Under the pieces are notes generated by a model that searched no databases, was not told the DNA's origin, and worked only from the letters and a program-made list of their open reading frames with translations. Position numbers and translations under genes: made by a program. Positions 16,516 through 25,267 of a DNA stretch of 64,000 nucleotides are shown here, piece after piece. Source of the stretch: JACRLV01 sp045863555 (lineage in GTDB: Bacteria > Planctomycetota > Phycisphaerae > UBA1845 > Fen-1342); contig BTUU01000015.1 of assembly GCA_045863555.1 (NCBI GenBank), positions 62,001-126,000 of the forward strand, in the 5' to 3' direction. Numbering within the stretch: position 1 is the first letter of the stretch; every line of letters begins with the position of its first letter.

Positions 16516-18075
16516 ATGAACCGCCCACGAATGCTCGCAAAGATCGCTCTCGCCGGGACGACCCTGGTCGCCGCGGCGCAGATGCCCGAAATTGCCCCGC
16601 CGGCCGCACCGGCTGTCGCGGGGGTGGCCGAAGTTTTCGACGGCGCGGGTGCCGGCATCGAATCGCCTCTTACGCTCGCGGGCGACAACGATGGATACGG
16701 AATTCGCGCGATCCTGGAAGCGGATGCGTTCGACCGCCTCAGCGGGTCCGGCATACGCGTCCACGAATTCCCGCTGGACGCCGCTCGATCGGTCACGCTC
16801 GCCCTGCGCTCGTTCCAGGTGACCGGCCCGGGGGCAACGCTCGTCGAAGGCACGGACGCGGGCGACGTGCCCCTGCCGATGCCACGAGTGCACCTGCTGC
16901 GCGGCGAAGTCGAAGGCGAGCCCGGATCGTGGGTCTTCCTCGGTGTGACGCCCGGGCGCATCAATGGCATCGTGCACCTGAGCGAAGACGAAGAGTTCAT
17001 CATCGCCCCGCTTCAGGAACGCATCGCTGCCGGCGATCTCGACACGCACGTCATTTTCGAGCGCTTCAGCACCGACGCGGGTTCTCAGCCGTCCAGCTTC
17101 ATTTGCACGGCCGTCCCGCGCGACGGCCGGCCCGCCCCCCGCCCCTCATCGGTGCAGATCGCCGCGCCGGAGGGCGACGGCGGTCCGCAGGAGCGCGGCG
17201 CGAGCGACCGCGTCGCGTGGCTGGCGATCGACTGCGACTGGGAATTCCGCAATCTCCCGCCCTTCAGTACAACTGGCGATGCCGCGGCGTACGTTATGGA
17301 GCTCATCGGCGTCGTAAACGTGATCTACGAGCGCGACGTCCAGACGCGAATGTACATCAACTTCCTGCGCGTCTGGAACACGAGCGCCGACCCCTACGAC
17401 GCCGACGACACGCAGGAGCAGCTTCCAGAGTTCGAGAACTATTTTTCGAACAACGTCGGCGTCTCACGCGAGGTCAACCACCTGCTTTCCGGCCGCGACC
17501 TCGGCGGCGGCCGCGGCTTCATCGACGTGCTCTGCGACGCATACTCGGTGAGTGGCAACATGGCCGGCACGTTCCCGCGCCCCGCGCCGCAGAATTTTCA
17601 CGCGGACAACTGGGACATCGTCGTCGTCGCCCACGAGATCGGCCATAACTTCGGCTCGCCGCACACGCACTGCTACGACCCGCCGATCGACACGTGCGCC
17701 GGAACGCTCTACGACTGCTCGCACCCGCGCGTATGTCAACAGGGCGAGCTGATGAGCTACTGCCATACGTGCCCTGGGGGAATCGCCAACATTCGCCTGG
17801 GATTCGTTCACCCGGCCGTCCTGGCGGAGATGCGCGAAGATGTGAGCTGCCTGCGCCTGGTGCGGTCGCTTGTGTATGTCAACATCGCGTGGAGCGGTGG
17901 GGAAAACGGGACGATCACGCTGCCTTACAACCGCGTCCTCAAAGGATTCATGGGTGTGACCGAGGGCGGCACGATGCGAATCATGCAAGGCAGCTATCCG
18001 ACTCCTGTCACGCTTGACCGCGCGGTGCGGCTTGAAGTCTGGAACAACGTCGGGACCGTGACGATTGGCGATTGA
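16516..18075 (+). CDS. Secreted metzincin zinc metalloprotease
   Basis: A 519-residue exported metalloprotease of the metzincin clan (reprolysin/M12B-like). The zinc site HEIGHNFGSPH gives ligands His373, His377 and His383 with catalytic Glu374, and the Met-turn is Met413 in GELMSYC. Cysteines cluster around the active site (CYDPPIDTCAG, DCSHPRVC, YCHTC), suggesting disulfides and an extracellular location. The N-terminus has a signal-like hydrophobic segment (IALAGTTLVAAAQM). The N-terminal 190 residues resemble a propeptide. The C-terminal domain after residue 450 is a small beta-rich module. RBS GGAGG is present. The gene is in a run of exported-protein genes and is 26 bases from the previous one. 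Confidence 0.88.
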   Translation: MNRPRMLAKIALAGTTLVAAAQMPEIAPPAAPAVAGVAEVFDGAGAGIESPLTLAGDNDGYGIRAILEADAFDRLSGSGIRVHEFPLDAARSVTLALRSFQVTGPGATLVEGTDAGDVPLPMPRVHLLRGEVEGEPGSWVFLGVTPGRINGIVHLSEDEEFIIAPLQERIAAGDLDTHVIFERFSTDAGSQPSSFICTAVPRDGRPAPRPSSVQIAAPEGDGGPQERGASDRVAWLAIDCDWEFRNLPPFSTTGDAAAYVMELIGVVNVIYERDVQTRMYINFLRVWNTSADPYDADDTQEQLPEFENYFSNNVGVSREVNHLLSGRDLGGGRGFIDVLCDAYSVSGNMAGTFPRPAPQNFHADNWDIVVVAHEIGHNFGSPHTHCYDPPIDTCAGTLYDCSHPRVCQQGELMSYCHTCPGGIANIRLGFVHPAVLAEMREDVSCLRLVRSLVYVNIAWSGGENGTITLPYNRVLKGFMGVTEGGTMRIMQGSYPTPVTLDRAVRLEVWNNVGTVTIGD

Positions 18076-18101
18076 CCCCCGAGCGCGAAGGAAGCCCAGT
18101 C

Positions 18102-19484
18102 ATGAAACTCAATCTCATTCCTGCGACGGCCACGATTGCCCTCTGCACGGCCGCGATGGCGCAGCTACCCGTCCGCGGACGGGCGGTCTCTCAGCTCGCA
18201 TGGGCGGATTCGAACATGCAGAGTTTCATGCAGGCCAACGACATCCGCGGCGGGCTGCTGGCGATCTCGCACAATGGCGTAATCGTCTACCAGCGCGGCT
18301 TCGGATACCTGAACGAGTCGGAATCGCAGCCGATGCCCGAAAACGCACTCGTGCGTATCGCCAGTTGCACGAAGCCCTACACCGGCGCGGCCATTCAGCG
18401 CCTCGCGGCCGACGGTACGATCGACCTCAACGACTTCGCGTTCGATCTCGGCCAGTCAGGCGGCGGCCTGCTCCCGCTCACGCCGTGGGGCGGCCTTGGG
18501 GACTCGCGGCTTCGCGACGTGCGCGTGATCCACCTGCTGACACACATGGGCGGGTGGGATCGCGGCACGGTCGGCGACTGGACCTACGAGGAATGCCAGA
18601 TCGCCGGCGACATGGGCGTCACGAGCCCGCCCGGCCGGACGAATACAATGCGCTGGATTCTCGGCCAGCCGCTCCAGTTTTCGCCGGGGTTGAGAAGCGA
18701 CTATTCGAACATCGGCTATCTCGCGGCCGGCCTGATCGTCGAAGAGGTCTCGGGTGTCGGATTGATCACATTCCTGCGACAGAACATCCTCACGCCGGAG
18801 ATGTGGGTGCCGAGCACGGATCTGCGGCAGGGCCGCACGTTTCAGGCCGATCAGCCGGCGCGCGAGGCGTATTACGAGGGCCTCCAGAACTGGTGCGTGT
18901 TTCAGAACGAGTGCGGCGGCCTTCGCTGCTCGATTCTGGTGGATTCGCCCTACGGATCCTGGGATCACGAGGCACGCGTCGGACAGGGCGGCCTTGTGAT
19001 CAGCGGGGCGACCGCGCTGGAATTCATGAACCGGTACTTTGTCGGTTCCGGTTCGCAGAGCATCGGCGCGCCGGTCGAGCCGGACTGGTCGGGGTCGCAT
19101 GGCGGGGCGCTCGTCGGCGTTAACTGCCGATTCTGGCAGCGCGGCGACGGCACGAATGTCTTCATCTGGTTCAACAAGAAGAACGACGACGAGGACGGGA
19201 ATAACTACGCCTCGCAGTTGGCGTCCCAGATCAACGATGAACTCGGTGCGCAGGTGAGCTGGCCGACGGCTGCCGTTGACGGCTTCTGGGTGTTGCCGGG
19301 GTCGCCGCAACTCACTTATCTCGGGAGTTACGATTATCCGTTCCGCGGCGTGGTGATGGCACTGGCGCAATTGACGGCCGGCTCGAAGGTCAATCTCAAA
19401 CCGGGAACGGACCCGTTCGTGGGCACGATCTCGACACGAATGCGTATTGCGGCCCCGCTCGGGCTGGCGCGAATCGGCGGATAG
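18102..19484 (+). CDS. Secreted serine hydrolase, beta-lactamase class C fold
   Basis: A 460-residue exported protein of the beta-lactamase/penicillin-binding-protein-like serine hydrolase family (Pfam Beta-lactamase). The nucleophile motif SxxK is Ser88-Cys-Thr-Lys91 (IASCTKPYTG), the second motif YxN is Tyr201-Ser-Asn203, and His333-Gly-Gly (SGSHGGALVG) is in the position of the KTG/HxG box. A signal peptide ends in AMAQ. The start was set at MKLNLIP because AAGGAAG precedes it; an in-frame ATG 30 bases earlier overlaps the preceding gene. Members include esterases, D-aminopeptidases and cell-wall enzymes, so beta-lactam hydrolysis should not be assumed. The spacing of 26 bases to the metalloprotease gene suggests co-transcription. 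Confidence 0.85.
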   Translation: MKLNLIPATATIALCTAAMAQLPVRGRAVSQLAWADSNMQSFMQANDIRGGLLAISHNGVIVYQRGFGYLNESESQPMPENALVRIASCTKPYTGAAIQRLAADGTIDLNDFAFDLGQSGGGLLPLTPWGGLGDSRLRDVRVIHLLTHMGGWDRGTVGDWTYEECQIAGDMGVTSPPGRTNTMRWILGQPLQFSPGLRSDYSNIGYLAAGLIVEEVSGVGLITFLRQNILTPEMWVPSTDLRQGRTFQADQPAREAYYEGLQNWCVFQNECGGLRCSILVDSPYGSWDHEARVGQGGLVISGATALEFMNRYFVGSGSQSIGAPVEPDWSGSHGGALVGVNCRFWQRGDGTNVFIWFNKKNDDEDGNNYASQLASQINDELGAQVSWPTAAVDGFWVLPGSPQLTYLGSYDYPFRGVVMALAQLTAGSKVNLKPGTDPFVGTISTRMRIAAPLGLARIGG

Positions 19485-19609
19485 CGATAACGTACTGTCG
19501 CTGCTGTGGTTCGGGTAATTTTGCCCGGAGCCGGCGAGAAAACCGGAAAAAAAGACCGGGCTGGACGACCCGAATGCGTTATTACTCTAGAACCTCAAGG
19601 AGCGTCTTC

Positions 19610-20029
19610 ATGTCTTCGTTCATTCGATGCGTTGCGGCTGTTGGGGTGGTTCTGATCGCGTCCTCGGCGGCCGCCCAGAGTTTTGACCTGAGCTGGAACA
19701 CGATCGACGGTGGGGGGGCGACATTCAGCGCCGGCGCGACGTTTTCCCTCGGCGGAACCATCGGTCAGCCGGACGCCGGTGTGATGACGGGCGGCCAGTT
19801 CACGCTCGTTGGCGGGTTCTGGGCGGGTGCGACGGGGACGCCGTGCGACCTCACGGGCGACCTTGACAGGGATGGTGACGTCGACATCACCGACCTGGCG
19901 ACGCTGCTCGGGCATTTCGGGATGCCGGCCGGGGCGAGCGCCGCCGACGGTGATCTCGACGGCGATACAGACGTCGACATCAGCGATTTGTCCGCGCTGC
20001 TGAGCAACTTCGGTCTGACTTGTCCGTAG
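19610..20029 (+). CDS. Small exported dockerin-repeat protein
   Basis: A 139-residue exported protein. A signal peptide ends in AAAQ, then comes the segment WNTIDGGGATFSAG through LVGGFW, a GGTIGQPDAG-containing domain that recurs in planctomycete exported proteins. The C-terminus holds two dockerin type I repeats, GDLDRDGDVDITDLATLLGH and GDLDGDTDVDISDLSALLSN, each an EF-hand-like calcium loop plus helix. Dockerins normally bind cohesins; no cohesin is in this window, and planctomycete dockerins may serve as surface or cell-wall anchors (inference). AAGGAG lies upstream of the chosen ATG. Confidence 0.75.
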   Translation: MSSFIRCVAAVGVVLIASSAAAQSFDLSWNTIDGGGATFSAGATFSLGGTIGQPDAGVMTGGQFTLVGGFWAGATGTPCDLTGDLDRDGDVDITDLATLLGHFGMPAGASAADGDLDGDTDVDISDLSALLSNFGLTCP

Positions 20030-20084
20030 CCTGGAACGAACTCCGATCCACCGATTGCGTCGCGTGCCTCGCGCCGGTTCTCCC

Positions 20085-20104
20085 GCGCGCGGCGCGCTCG
20101 TTTT
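20085..20104 (+). terminator. Possible intrinsic terminator
   Basis: GCGCG-CGG-CGCGC forms a short GC-only hairpin followed by TCG and TTTT. It sits between the convergent dockerin-protein and purH genes and could end the secreted-protein transcript. The stem is short, so this is tentative. Confidence 0.3.
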
Positions 20105-20140
20105 CCTGGGTATTACTCCGACTGCGAGCTTGCCCGGGAT

Positions 20141-21955
20141 CTAATGCCGGAAGTGTCGCGTCCCGGTGAAGATCATCGCGACCCCGCGCTCGTCGCAGAG
20201 ATCGATCGTATCCTGATCTCGCTTGCTGCCGCCCGGCTGAATGATCGCGGTGACGCCGGCGTCGATGAGCAGTTTCGGGCCGTCGGAAAAGGGGAAAAAG
20301 GCGTCGCTCGCGGCGACCAGTCCCGTTTCCTGTTCCCGGATGTGCCCATTCTCCCGGGCCAGCCAGGTCGCCACGCGACAGCTCATCACCCTGCTCATCT
20401 GTCCCGCGCCGTTTCCGATCAGCCGGCCATCCTCCACGAGCGAAATCGCGTTGCTCTTGGTGTGCTTGCAGATGAGCCAGGCCAGTCGCAGGTCGGCCAT
20501 TTCCTCGTCGGTCGGCGTGCGTTTTGTGACCACCTTCCAGTCCGACTCGTTCAACCCGGGGAGATCGGGCGACTGGACGAGCATCCCGCCGGCGATGCTT
20601 CGGTATTGCAGTTCGTTCGCGTCGAGTGGCGCCGCCATGTCGTCTACCGCGAGCAGGCGGACATTCTCGCCCCATTTCTTCTTCGGCGGCGTCTCGACCC
20701 GCGCTTCGCCCTCCTCGGGCGTCGCCTTCCCGGCCTCATACTTCCCACGAACGATCGCGACCGCGTCGTCGGTGAATCGCGGCGCAATCCACACTTCGAC
20801 GAAGAACCCTCCGGGCGCATACGCCGCACCGGTGTCCTTGAGCGGCTTTCCGAACCGGTCGTACGTTTCCATGACGATCGCGGCAAACGAAGCATCAACC
20901 GGGAAGTTCACCGCCAGAATCCCGCCCATCGCGGCATTCGGATCGCCCAGATAGGCCCGCCGGTAAGCCTCGATCGGATCCGCATGCACGCCGACGCCGC
21001 AGGCGTTCGTGTGCTTGATGAATATGCACGCGCGCGGTGATGGAGTCACTTTCACCGCGACGCTTGTCCGATCTAGGTGTTCTCCCGCCCGGGTCAATTC
21101 GGCGCACAGCCCAAGTGCTGCGTCGGCGTCGAGGAAGTTGTTCGCGGAAAATGGTTGCATTAGGTCATCGTTGATATCGAGATCGGCAACGGTCAGATCC
21201 GGACCGCCCTTTTGAATGTGCTGCAGCAGCTCTACCGATTGGTGCGGGTTCTCGCCGTAACGGAGCGCGCCCCAGCTAGTCAGAAAGAGGTGTCGGAAGC
21301 ACGGCGTCCGGTCGGGGCTGCGATGCGCAGACAACCACGTCGAGATCGAAGCGTCGTACATCGACGTCCCGATCAACGCAGAGTTGGCGTAGTCGCTTCG
21401 AACGTGCGCCCAGCCTCCGTCCGTCAGCGCATCCTCTCGCAACCAGAGAACGAGCGCTTCAAGATCCTCGCGATACACCGGGACCAGTACATGCCGATGA
21501 TTCTTCGCCGCCGCCCGCAGCAGCGCCACGCCCCCGATGTCGATCATCTCGATCGCCTGCTCAAACGAGCAGTTCGGGTCCGCGACCGTCTTCTCGAAGG
21601 GGTAGAGATTGACGACCACCATGTCGATCGGCTTAATCCCCGCCGCTTCAAGCTGCCGCATGTGCTCGGGGTTGTCGCGATCTGCGAGGATCGCCGCGTG
21701 GATCGCTGGATGGAGCGTCTTGACCCGTCCGCCGAGCATCTCGCCGCAGCCGGTGAGCGTCTCGACCAGCGTGACCGGAATGCCCGCGTCGGTCAGCGCC
21801 TTGGCCGTGCCGCCCGTGGAGATGATCTCAACGCCGAACTCGCCGTGCAGCGCGCGGGCGAAATCGACGATGCCCGTCTTGTCCCAGACGCTGATGAGGG
21901 CCCGACGAATGCAAAGTTTGCCAGCGCCGCCCGGTGTGGTGGACTCAGTGCTCAT
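20141..21955 (-). CDS. purH: Bifunctional AICAR transformylase / IMP cyclohydrolase
   Basis: A 604-residue PurH performing the last two steps of IMP synthesis. The N-terminal IMP cyclohydrolase domain shows ALISVWDKTGIVDFA, STGGTAKAL and GGRVKTLHPAIHAAIL. The C-terminal AICAR formyltransferase domain shows RYGENPHQ, the Lys-His pair in IKHTNACGVG, SDAFFPFSDG and IIQPGGSKRD. It is longer than the typical 510-530 residues; an extra Lys/Glu/Pro-rich stretch around residues 425-450 (ATPEEGEARVETPPKKKWGE) accounts for part. The usual KHxNPCG reads KHTNACG here. In-frame GTG and ATG starts 24 and 9 bases upstream are also possible. It is a stand-alone gene, not in a pur operon in this window. Confidence 0.93.
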   Translation of the reverse strand: MSTESTTPGGAGKLCIRRALISVWDKTGIVDFARALHGEFGVEIISTGGTAKALTDAGIPVTLVETLTGCGEMLGGRVKTLHPAIHAAILADRDNPEHMRQLEAAGIKPIDMVVVNLYPFEKTVADPNCSFEQAIEMIDIGGVALLRAAAKNHRHVLVPVYREDLEALVLWLREDALTDGGWAHVRSDYANSALIGTSMYDASISTWLSAHRSPDRTPCFRHLFLTSWGALRYGENPHQSVELLQHIQKGGPDLTVADLDINDDLMQPFSANNFLDADAALGLCAELTRAGEHLDRTSVAVKVTPSPRACIFIKHTNACGVGVHADPIEAYRRAYLGDPNAAMGGILAVNFPVDASFAAIVMETYDRFGKPLKDTGAAYAPGGFFVEVWIAPRFTDDAVAIVRGKYEAGKATPEEGEARVETPPKKKWGENVRLLAVDDMAAPLDANELQYRSIAGGMLVQSPDLPGLNESDWKVVTKRTPTDEEMADLRLAWLICKHTKSNAISLVEDGRLIGNGAGQMSRVMSCRVATWLARENGHIREQETGLVAASDAFFPFSDGPKLLIDAGVTAIIQPGGSKRDQDTIDLCDERGVAMIFTGTRHFRH

Positions 21956-22018
21956 CCCGAGCATGGTACTCGCGACCACGCGAATGCGCGGATTGCCTCC
22001 GAGGTCTACATTCGGGCG

Positions 22019-23128
22019 TCAGCGCGCGTGTTTCGCCCGCTTGGTCTCGAGGTCCCCGAGCAGCTTATCGAACGATTCGGCAAAGAGCCGCACACCATCC
22101 GCCAACAGTTGATCCGTCACTCGCGTCATGTCCACGCCGACCGTCCGCAGCTTTTCGATCACGGCGTAGGACTGCTGGACGTCGAGGTCGATCGTCCGCG
22201 CGGGCGTCGCGTGATCCTCGATCGCGTCGAGCGTCTCGGGAGGAACCGTATTCACGGTATTGGGGCCGATCAGTGCGTCGACGTATTTGGTCGGCGAATA
22301 GGCCGGGTTCTTCGTGCTGGTGCTCGCCCAGAGCGGCCGCTGCACGCGCGCTCCGGCGGCCCGGAGGTCGGCGAATTGCGGACCTTCAAAGACGCTCTTG
22401 TAGCAGTCGTAGGCGATGCGGGCGTTGGCGATGGCGGCCTGGCCCCTGAGGGTGCCGAGTTCGCGCTCGCCTGCGTCGATCCGTTTCGTCAGCAGCCCGT
22501 CGATGAGTGTGTCGACGCGGCTCACGAAAAACGACGCGACCGACCCCACGAACCCCAGCGGCCGGCCGGATTCGCGCAGCCGCCGGAGGCCTTCGATGTA
22601 CGCCTCCATCACCTTCTCATAGGCTCCGATCGAGAAGATCAGCGTGACATTGACGTTGATCCCTTCGCCGATGAGGGTTCGGATCGCGGGGATGCCCGCA
22701 GGCGTGGCCGGAACCTTGATCATGACGTTCGGCCGGTCGATCGACCGGAAGAGGCGCCGGGCCTCCTCGATCGTCGCGTCCGAGTCGTCGGCCAGTCGGG
22801 GGTTGACCTCGATGCTCACAAAACCGTCGCGGGCCTGCGACTCGTTATAAACGGACCGAATCTGGTCCGCGGCTTCGCCGATGTCCTGCATGGCGAGTGC
22901 TTCGTAGATCTCATATGTGGATTTTCGCGCAGCTGCGAGTTCGCGAATCTGATCGTCGTATTCCCGTCCGGCGGCGATCGACTTCTGGAAGATGGTCGGG
23001 TTTGACGTCATGCCGGTCATGCCCCGGTTGACCAGATCGCGCAGTTTTCCGCTGCGCAGCAGGTCGCGGCTGATGAAATCAAGCCAGATTGCCTGCCCCA
23101 ACTCGCTGATTTGTCGAATTCGGCTCAT
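22019..23128 (-). CDS. tal: Transaldolase
   Basis: A 369-residue transaldolase of the non-oxidative pentose phosphate pathway, moving a dihydroxyacetone unit between sugar phosphates. Family signatures are GMTSNPTIFQKSI near the N-terminus, VSIEVNPRLADD, NVMIKVPATPAG (containing the Schiff-base Lys), NVTLIFS, GFVGSVASFFVSRVD and LWASTSTKNPAYSPTKYV. Length and motifs fit the longer (about 360-residue) bacterial transaldolase type rather than the 215-residue type. The start has GAGGGATTC before ATG. It is 63 bases downstream-facing from purH on the same strand and could be read through with it. Confidence 0.92.
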   Translation of the reverse strand: MSRIRQISELGQAIWLDFISRDLLRSGKLRDLVNRGMTGMTSNPTIFQKSIAAGREYDDQIRELAAARKSTYEIYEALAMQDIGEAADQIRSVYNESQARDGFVSIEVNPRLADDSDATIEEARRLFRSIDRPNVMIKVPATPAGIPAIRTLIGEGINVNVTLIFSIGAYEKVMEAYIEGLRRLRESGRPLGFVGSVASFFVSRVDTLIDGLLTKRIDAGERELGTLRGQAAIANARIAYDCYKSVFEGPQFADLRAAGARVQRPLWASTSTKNPAYSPTKYVDALIGPNTVNTVPPETLDAIEDHATPARTIDLDVQQSYAVIEKLRTVGVDMTRVTDQLLADGVRLFAESFDKLLGDLETKRAKHAR

Positions 23129-23289
23129 TGAATCCCTCGCACGCGTCCGCCCCATTGGCGGCGGAACTTCGTCTGGCGGAGTGTATCCGAAGCGGCCGTG
23201 CCTGGGCAGGTTCGCACGATCTGCCAGCGCCCGCGTGCGCGGGAATTGTCAAGGAAAAAACAGGAGCGTTATGCTGGACTCTAGTCCTA

Positions 23290-23319
23290 TTGACGTTTAC
23301 ACTGGACTTGTGTTATACG
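23290..23319 (+). promoter_or_regulatory. Sigma-70-type promoter with extended -10
   Basis: TTGACG (23290-23295), an 18-base spacer and TATACG (23314-23319) preceded by TGT, an extended -10. Transcription from here would run into the ribbon-helix-helix-like gene with a leader of about 90 bases. Confidence 0.5.
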
Positions 23320-23417
23320 GGTTTCCAGCGGTCAGTTTTTCGTGTCTCATAAGGGGCAATGCGTGCGACGGGCGTCGCGGGTGGTGCCTCGCGTCACAGG
23401 AAAGATGGGGTCCAGCA

Positions 23418-23696
23418 ATGCGAACAAAATCCGGTGCAGCAACAAAGAAGAAACCCAACATCGTCAGCGTTCATCTCTCGCCGTCGGCGAAGAATGACCT
23501 CGACAACGTCTGCGACGATCGCGGCATGACGATCAAGTCCCTGCTCGGACGGCTTATTGAATGGTTCGTCCGGATGGACAAGACCGAACAGTCGATCGTT
23601 CTCCATCAGGTCGAAGACGAGGACATCAAGGGCCTCGCGGACCTGATTCTCCGCCGCCGGGGCGATTCGCCTCGTCGCCGCGGTGAATCGGCCTGA
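23418..23696 (+). CDS. Small ribbon-helix-helix-like protein
   Basis: A 92-residue protein that looks like a ribbon-helix-helix (CopG/Arc-type) DNA-binding protein: a basic N-terminus, a beta strand NIVSVHLSPS, a helix SAKNDLDNVCDDRG, then MTIKSLLGRLIEWFV, matching the strand-helix-helix order of that fold. The remaining 40 residues are charged and end in an Arg-rich tail. No toxin gene adjoins it, so it is more likely a stand-alone regulator than an antitoxin. A good promoter lies about 100 bases upstream. Targets are unknown. The start ATG has only a weak upstream ribosome-binding site. Confidence 0.6.
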   Translation: MRTKSGAATKKKPNIVSVHLSPSAKNDLDNVCDDRGMTIKSLLGRLIEWFVRMDKTEQSIVLHQVEDEDIKGLADLILRRRGDSPRRRGESA

Positions 23697-23751
23697 TAGG
23701 ATCGCTGCCTGATGATTCAACGGGCGCGGGGACTCCGCTGTCTCCGCGCCC

Positions 23752-24609
23752 TTAAGTTCCCGCCTCCAGCCGAAACCACTCCCTCTCGGCGATTACGCGC
23801 ACCATCGGAGTCTCGGGCTCATGCCCGAGAACCAGCGTCCACGCGCCCGCCACCGCCGCCTCCAGAAGGCGACCCTTCGACGACCGGTTTTCCAGCGGGA
23901 AAAGATCGTACGCCATGTTGAACGCCCGGCCCGTGTGCCGCGCGGTCGGAAGCACGTCGCCGGCGAATGCAATTGTGCACTCCGAGCCGCGAATCAGGAT
24001 CGTCCGGTGGCCGCGGGTGTGACCGGGCGTCGGCATCACCTCGATGCCCTCCGGAAGGGCGCCGCCTCGGTCGTTGAACCGCCACGCCGCCGCGTCGTCG
24101 ATGGCCAGGAAATTCTCCTCCCGGTAGGTGTTGGTCATGACGCCGTAGTTTGCACGGGCATCGTCGAACTCGGTCCGATCGACATGCACCGCCGCGTTCG
24201 GGAATGTCGGGACGACCCGCCCCTCGACTTCGTGCGTCAGCCCGCCCGCGTGGTCGAAGTGCAGGTGCGTCAACACAACGTCGGTGACGCTCTCCGGCGC
24301 GACGGATTCCTCCAGCAGTCTGGGCAGGAGCCACGAACCCGGATCAATTGCGAAGAACCGCCGGTCTTTCTCCCCATGTTTGGGGCCGTGGCCGGTTTCG
24401 ATGATCACGCGCCGGCCGCCGACCACACGACCTTCAACGAGCAGGCAGTTGCACGCGAGGCCGATGTGATTGTCGGTGTCGGCAGCCGTCTGCCGCGACC
24501 AGACCGCCTTGGGGATGATCCCGAACATCGCGCCGCCGTCGAGTCGGAATCGTCCGCCGGAGAGGATCCGCGCCGTGCCGTTGCCCAGGTCGATCGATGC
24601 GAGTGCCAT
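23752..24609 (-). CDS. MBL-fold metallo-hydrolase
   Basis: A 285-residue metallo-beta-lactamase-fold hydrolase. The dinuclear metal motif is HLHFDHAGG (HxHxDH), with further ligands likely in PTPGHTRGHRT and the final GHEPE, and an Asp in IAFAGDVLPTA. The N-terminal SGGRFRLDGGAMFG region is typical of the quorum-quenching lactonase/AttM-like and related branch, but substrate cannot be assigned. A start 18 bases upstream (MEYPLRMALAS) is equally possible. It is divergent from kdsC, sharing about 100 bases of upstream region. Confidence 0.85.
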   Translation of the reverse strand: MALASIDLGNGTARILSGGRFRLDGGAMFGIIPKAVWSRQTAADTDNHIGLACNCLLVEGRVVGGRRVIIETGHGPKHGEKDRRFFAIDPGSWLLPRLLEESVAPESVTDVVLTHLHFDHAGGLTHEVEGRVVPTFPNAAVHVDRTEFDDARANYGVMTNTYREENFLAIDDAAAWRFNDRGGALPEGIEVMPTPGHTRGHRTILIRGSECTIAFAGDVLPTARHTGRAFNMAYDLFPLENRSSKGRLLEAAVAGAWTLVLGHEPETPMVRVIAEREWFRLEAGT

Positions 24610-24715
24610 GCGAAGAGGGTACTCCATTTTGCCGTTAGATCGCCGCGAGCGGCAAAAAACCAGTATCATCAGTGTCGAACTGCACGGACGAAAAGCGCCG
24701 CGCCGGGAGCTTGGA

Positions 24716-25249
24716 TTGGAAGCGGGCTCGACCACGATCGACTGTCTTGTGTTGGATGTGGACGGCGTGCTGACGGACGGCCGTCTCTGGTTTCGCGGCG
24801 ACGCGGAGCCCGCGCGTGCGTTTCACACGCAGGATGGATTTGCGATCCGCTGGTACCTGCGGCTCGGTGGCGAGGTCATCCTCCTCACCGGCAAACGGTC
24901 CATCGGCGTGGCCGTGCGCGCGGCCGAGCTGGGCATCCGGCACGTTCTTCAGGGCAGCGAGGACAAGCTCGCCGACCTGTCCGGCCGGCTGGCGACGCTG
25001 TCAATTTCGCTTCCGCGTGTGGCGATGATCGGAGATGATCTGCCTGATCTGCCGGTCCTCCGGGCCTGCGGCCTCCCGATTGCGGTCGCAAACGCCGTCG
25101 AGGATGTGAAGGCAGTGTGCGGTTTTGTCACGCGTCGATCGGGCGGCCAGGGAGCCGTGCGAGAGGCAATCGAGCACATTCTCCGCGCGGATGGCCGATG
25201 GTCGCGCGTTCTGGAACACTACGGCGCGGTCGGCGCCGATCGAGCCTGA
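24716..25249 (+). CDS. kdsC: KDO-8-phosphate phosphatase (KdsC-like HAD)
   Basis: A 177-residue HAD-superfamily phosphatase of the KdsC type, which removes phosphate from 3-deoxy-D-manno-octulosonate 8-phosphate for lipopolysaccharide core synthesis. The nucleophile motif is DVDGVLTDGRLWF, followed by FHTQDGFAIRW, LLTGKRS (motif II), the motif-III Lys in QGSEDKL, and MIGDDLPDLPVL (motif IV). There is no cap domain, as expected. No ATG is in frame; I chose TTG because GGGAG lies six bases before it and because the resulting length is normal for the family. The LptC/OstA-like gene follows 18 bases later, supporting a lipopolysaccharide role. Confidence 0.85.
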   Translation: MEAGSTTIDCLVLDVDGVLTDGRLWFRGDAEPARAFHTQDGFAIRWYLRLGGEVILLTGKRSIGVAVRAAELGIRHVLQGSEDKLADLSGRLATLSISLPRVAMIGDDLPDLPVLRACGLPIAVANAVEDVKAVCGFVTRRSGGQGAVREAIEHILRADGRWSRVLEHYGAVGADRA

Positions 25250-25267
25250 GGCCGTTGAGGGCAACGA

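Noticed and set aside
18102..19484. Antibiotic-resistance beta-lactamase
   Set aside because: The fold and SxxK/YxN motifs fit, but the third motif is HGG, and the protein is longer and lies among exported surface proteins; a general serine hydrolase is the safer call.
21212..23005. A 597-codon plus-strand open frame opposite purH and transaldolase
   Set aside because: Antisense shadow of two clearly recognised genes. It is Arg/Val/Asp-rich and has no motifs. GC-rich DNA gives many long false frames.
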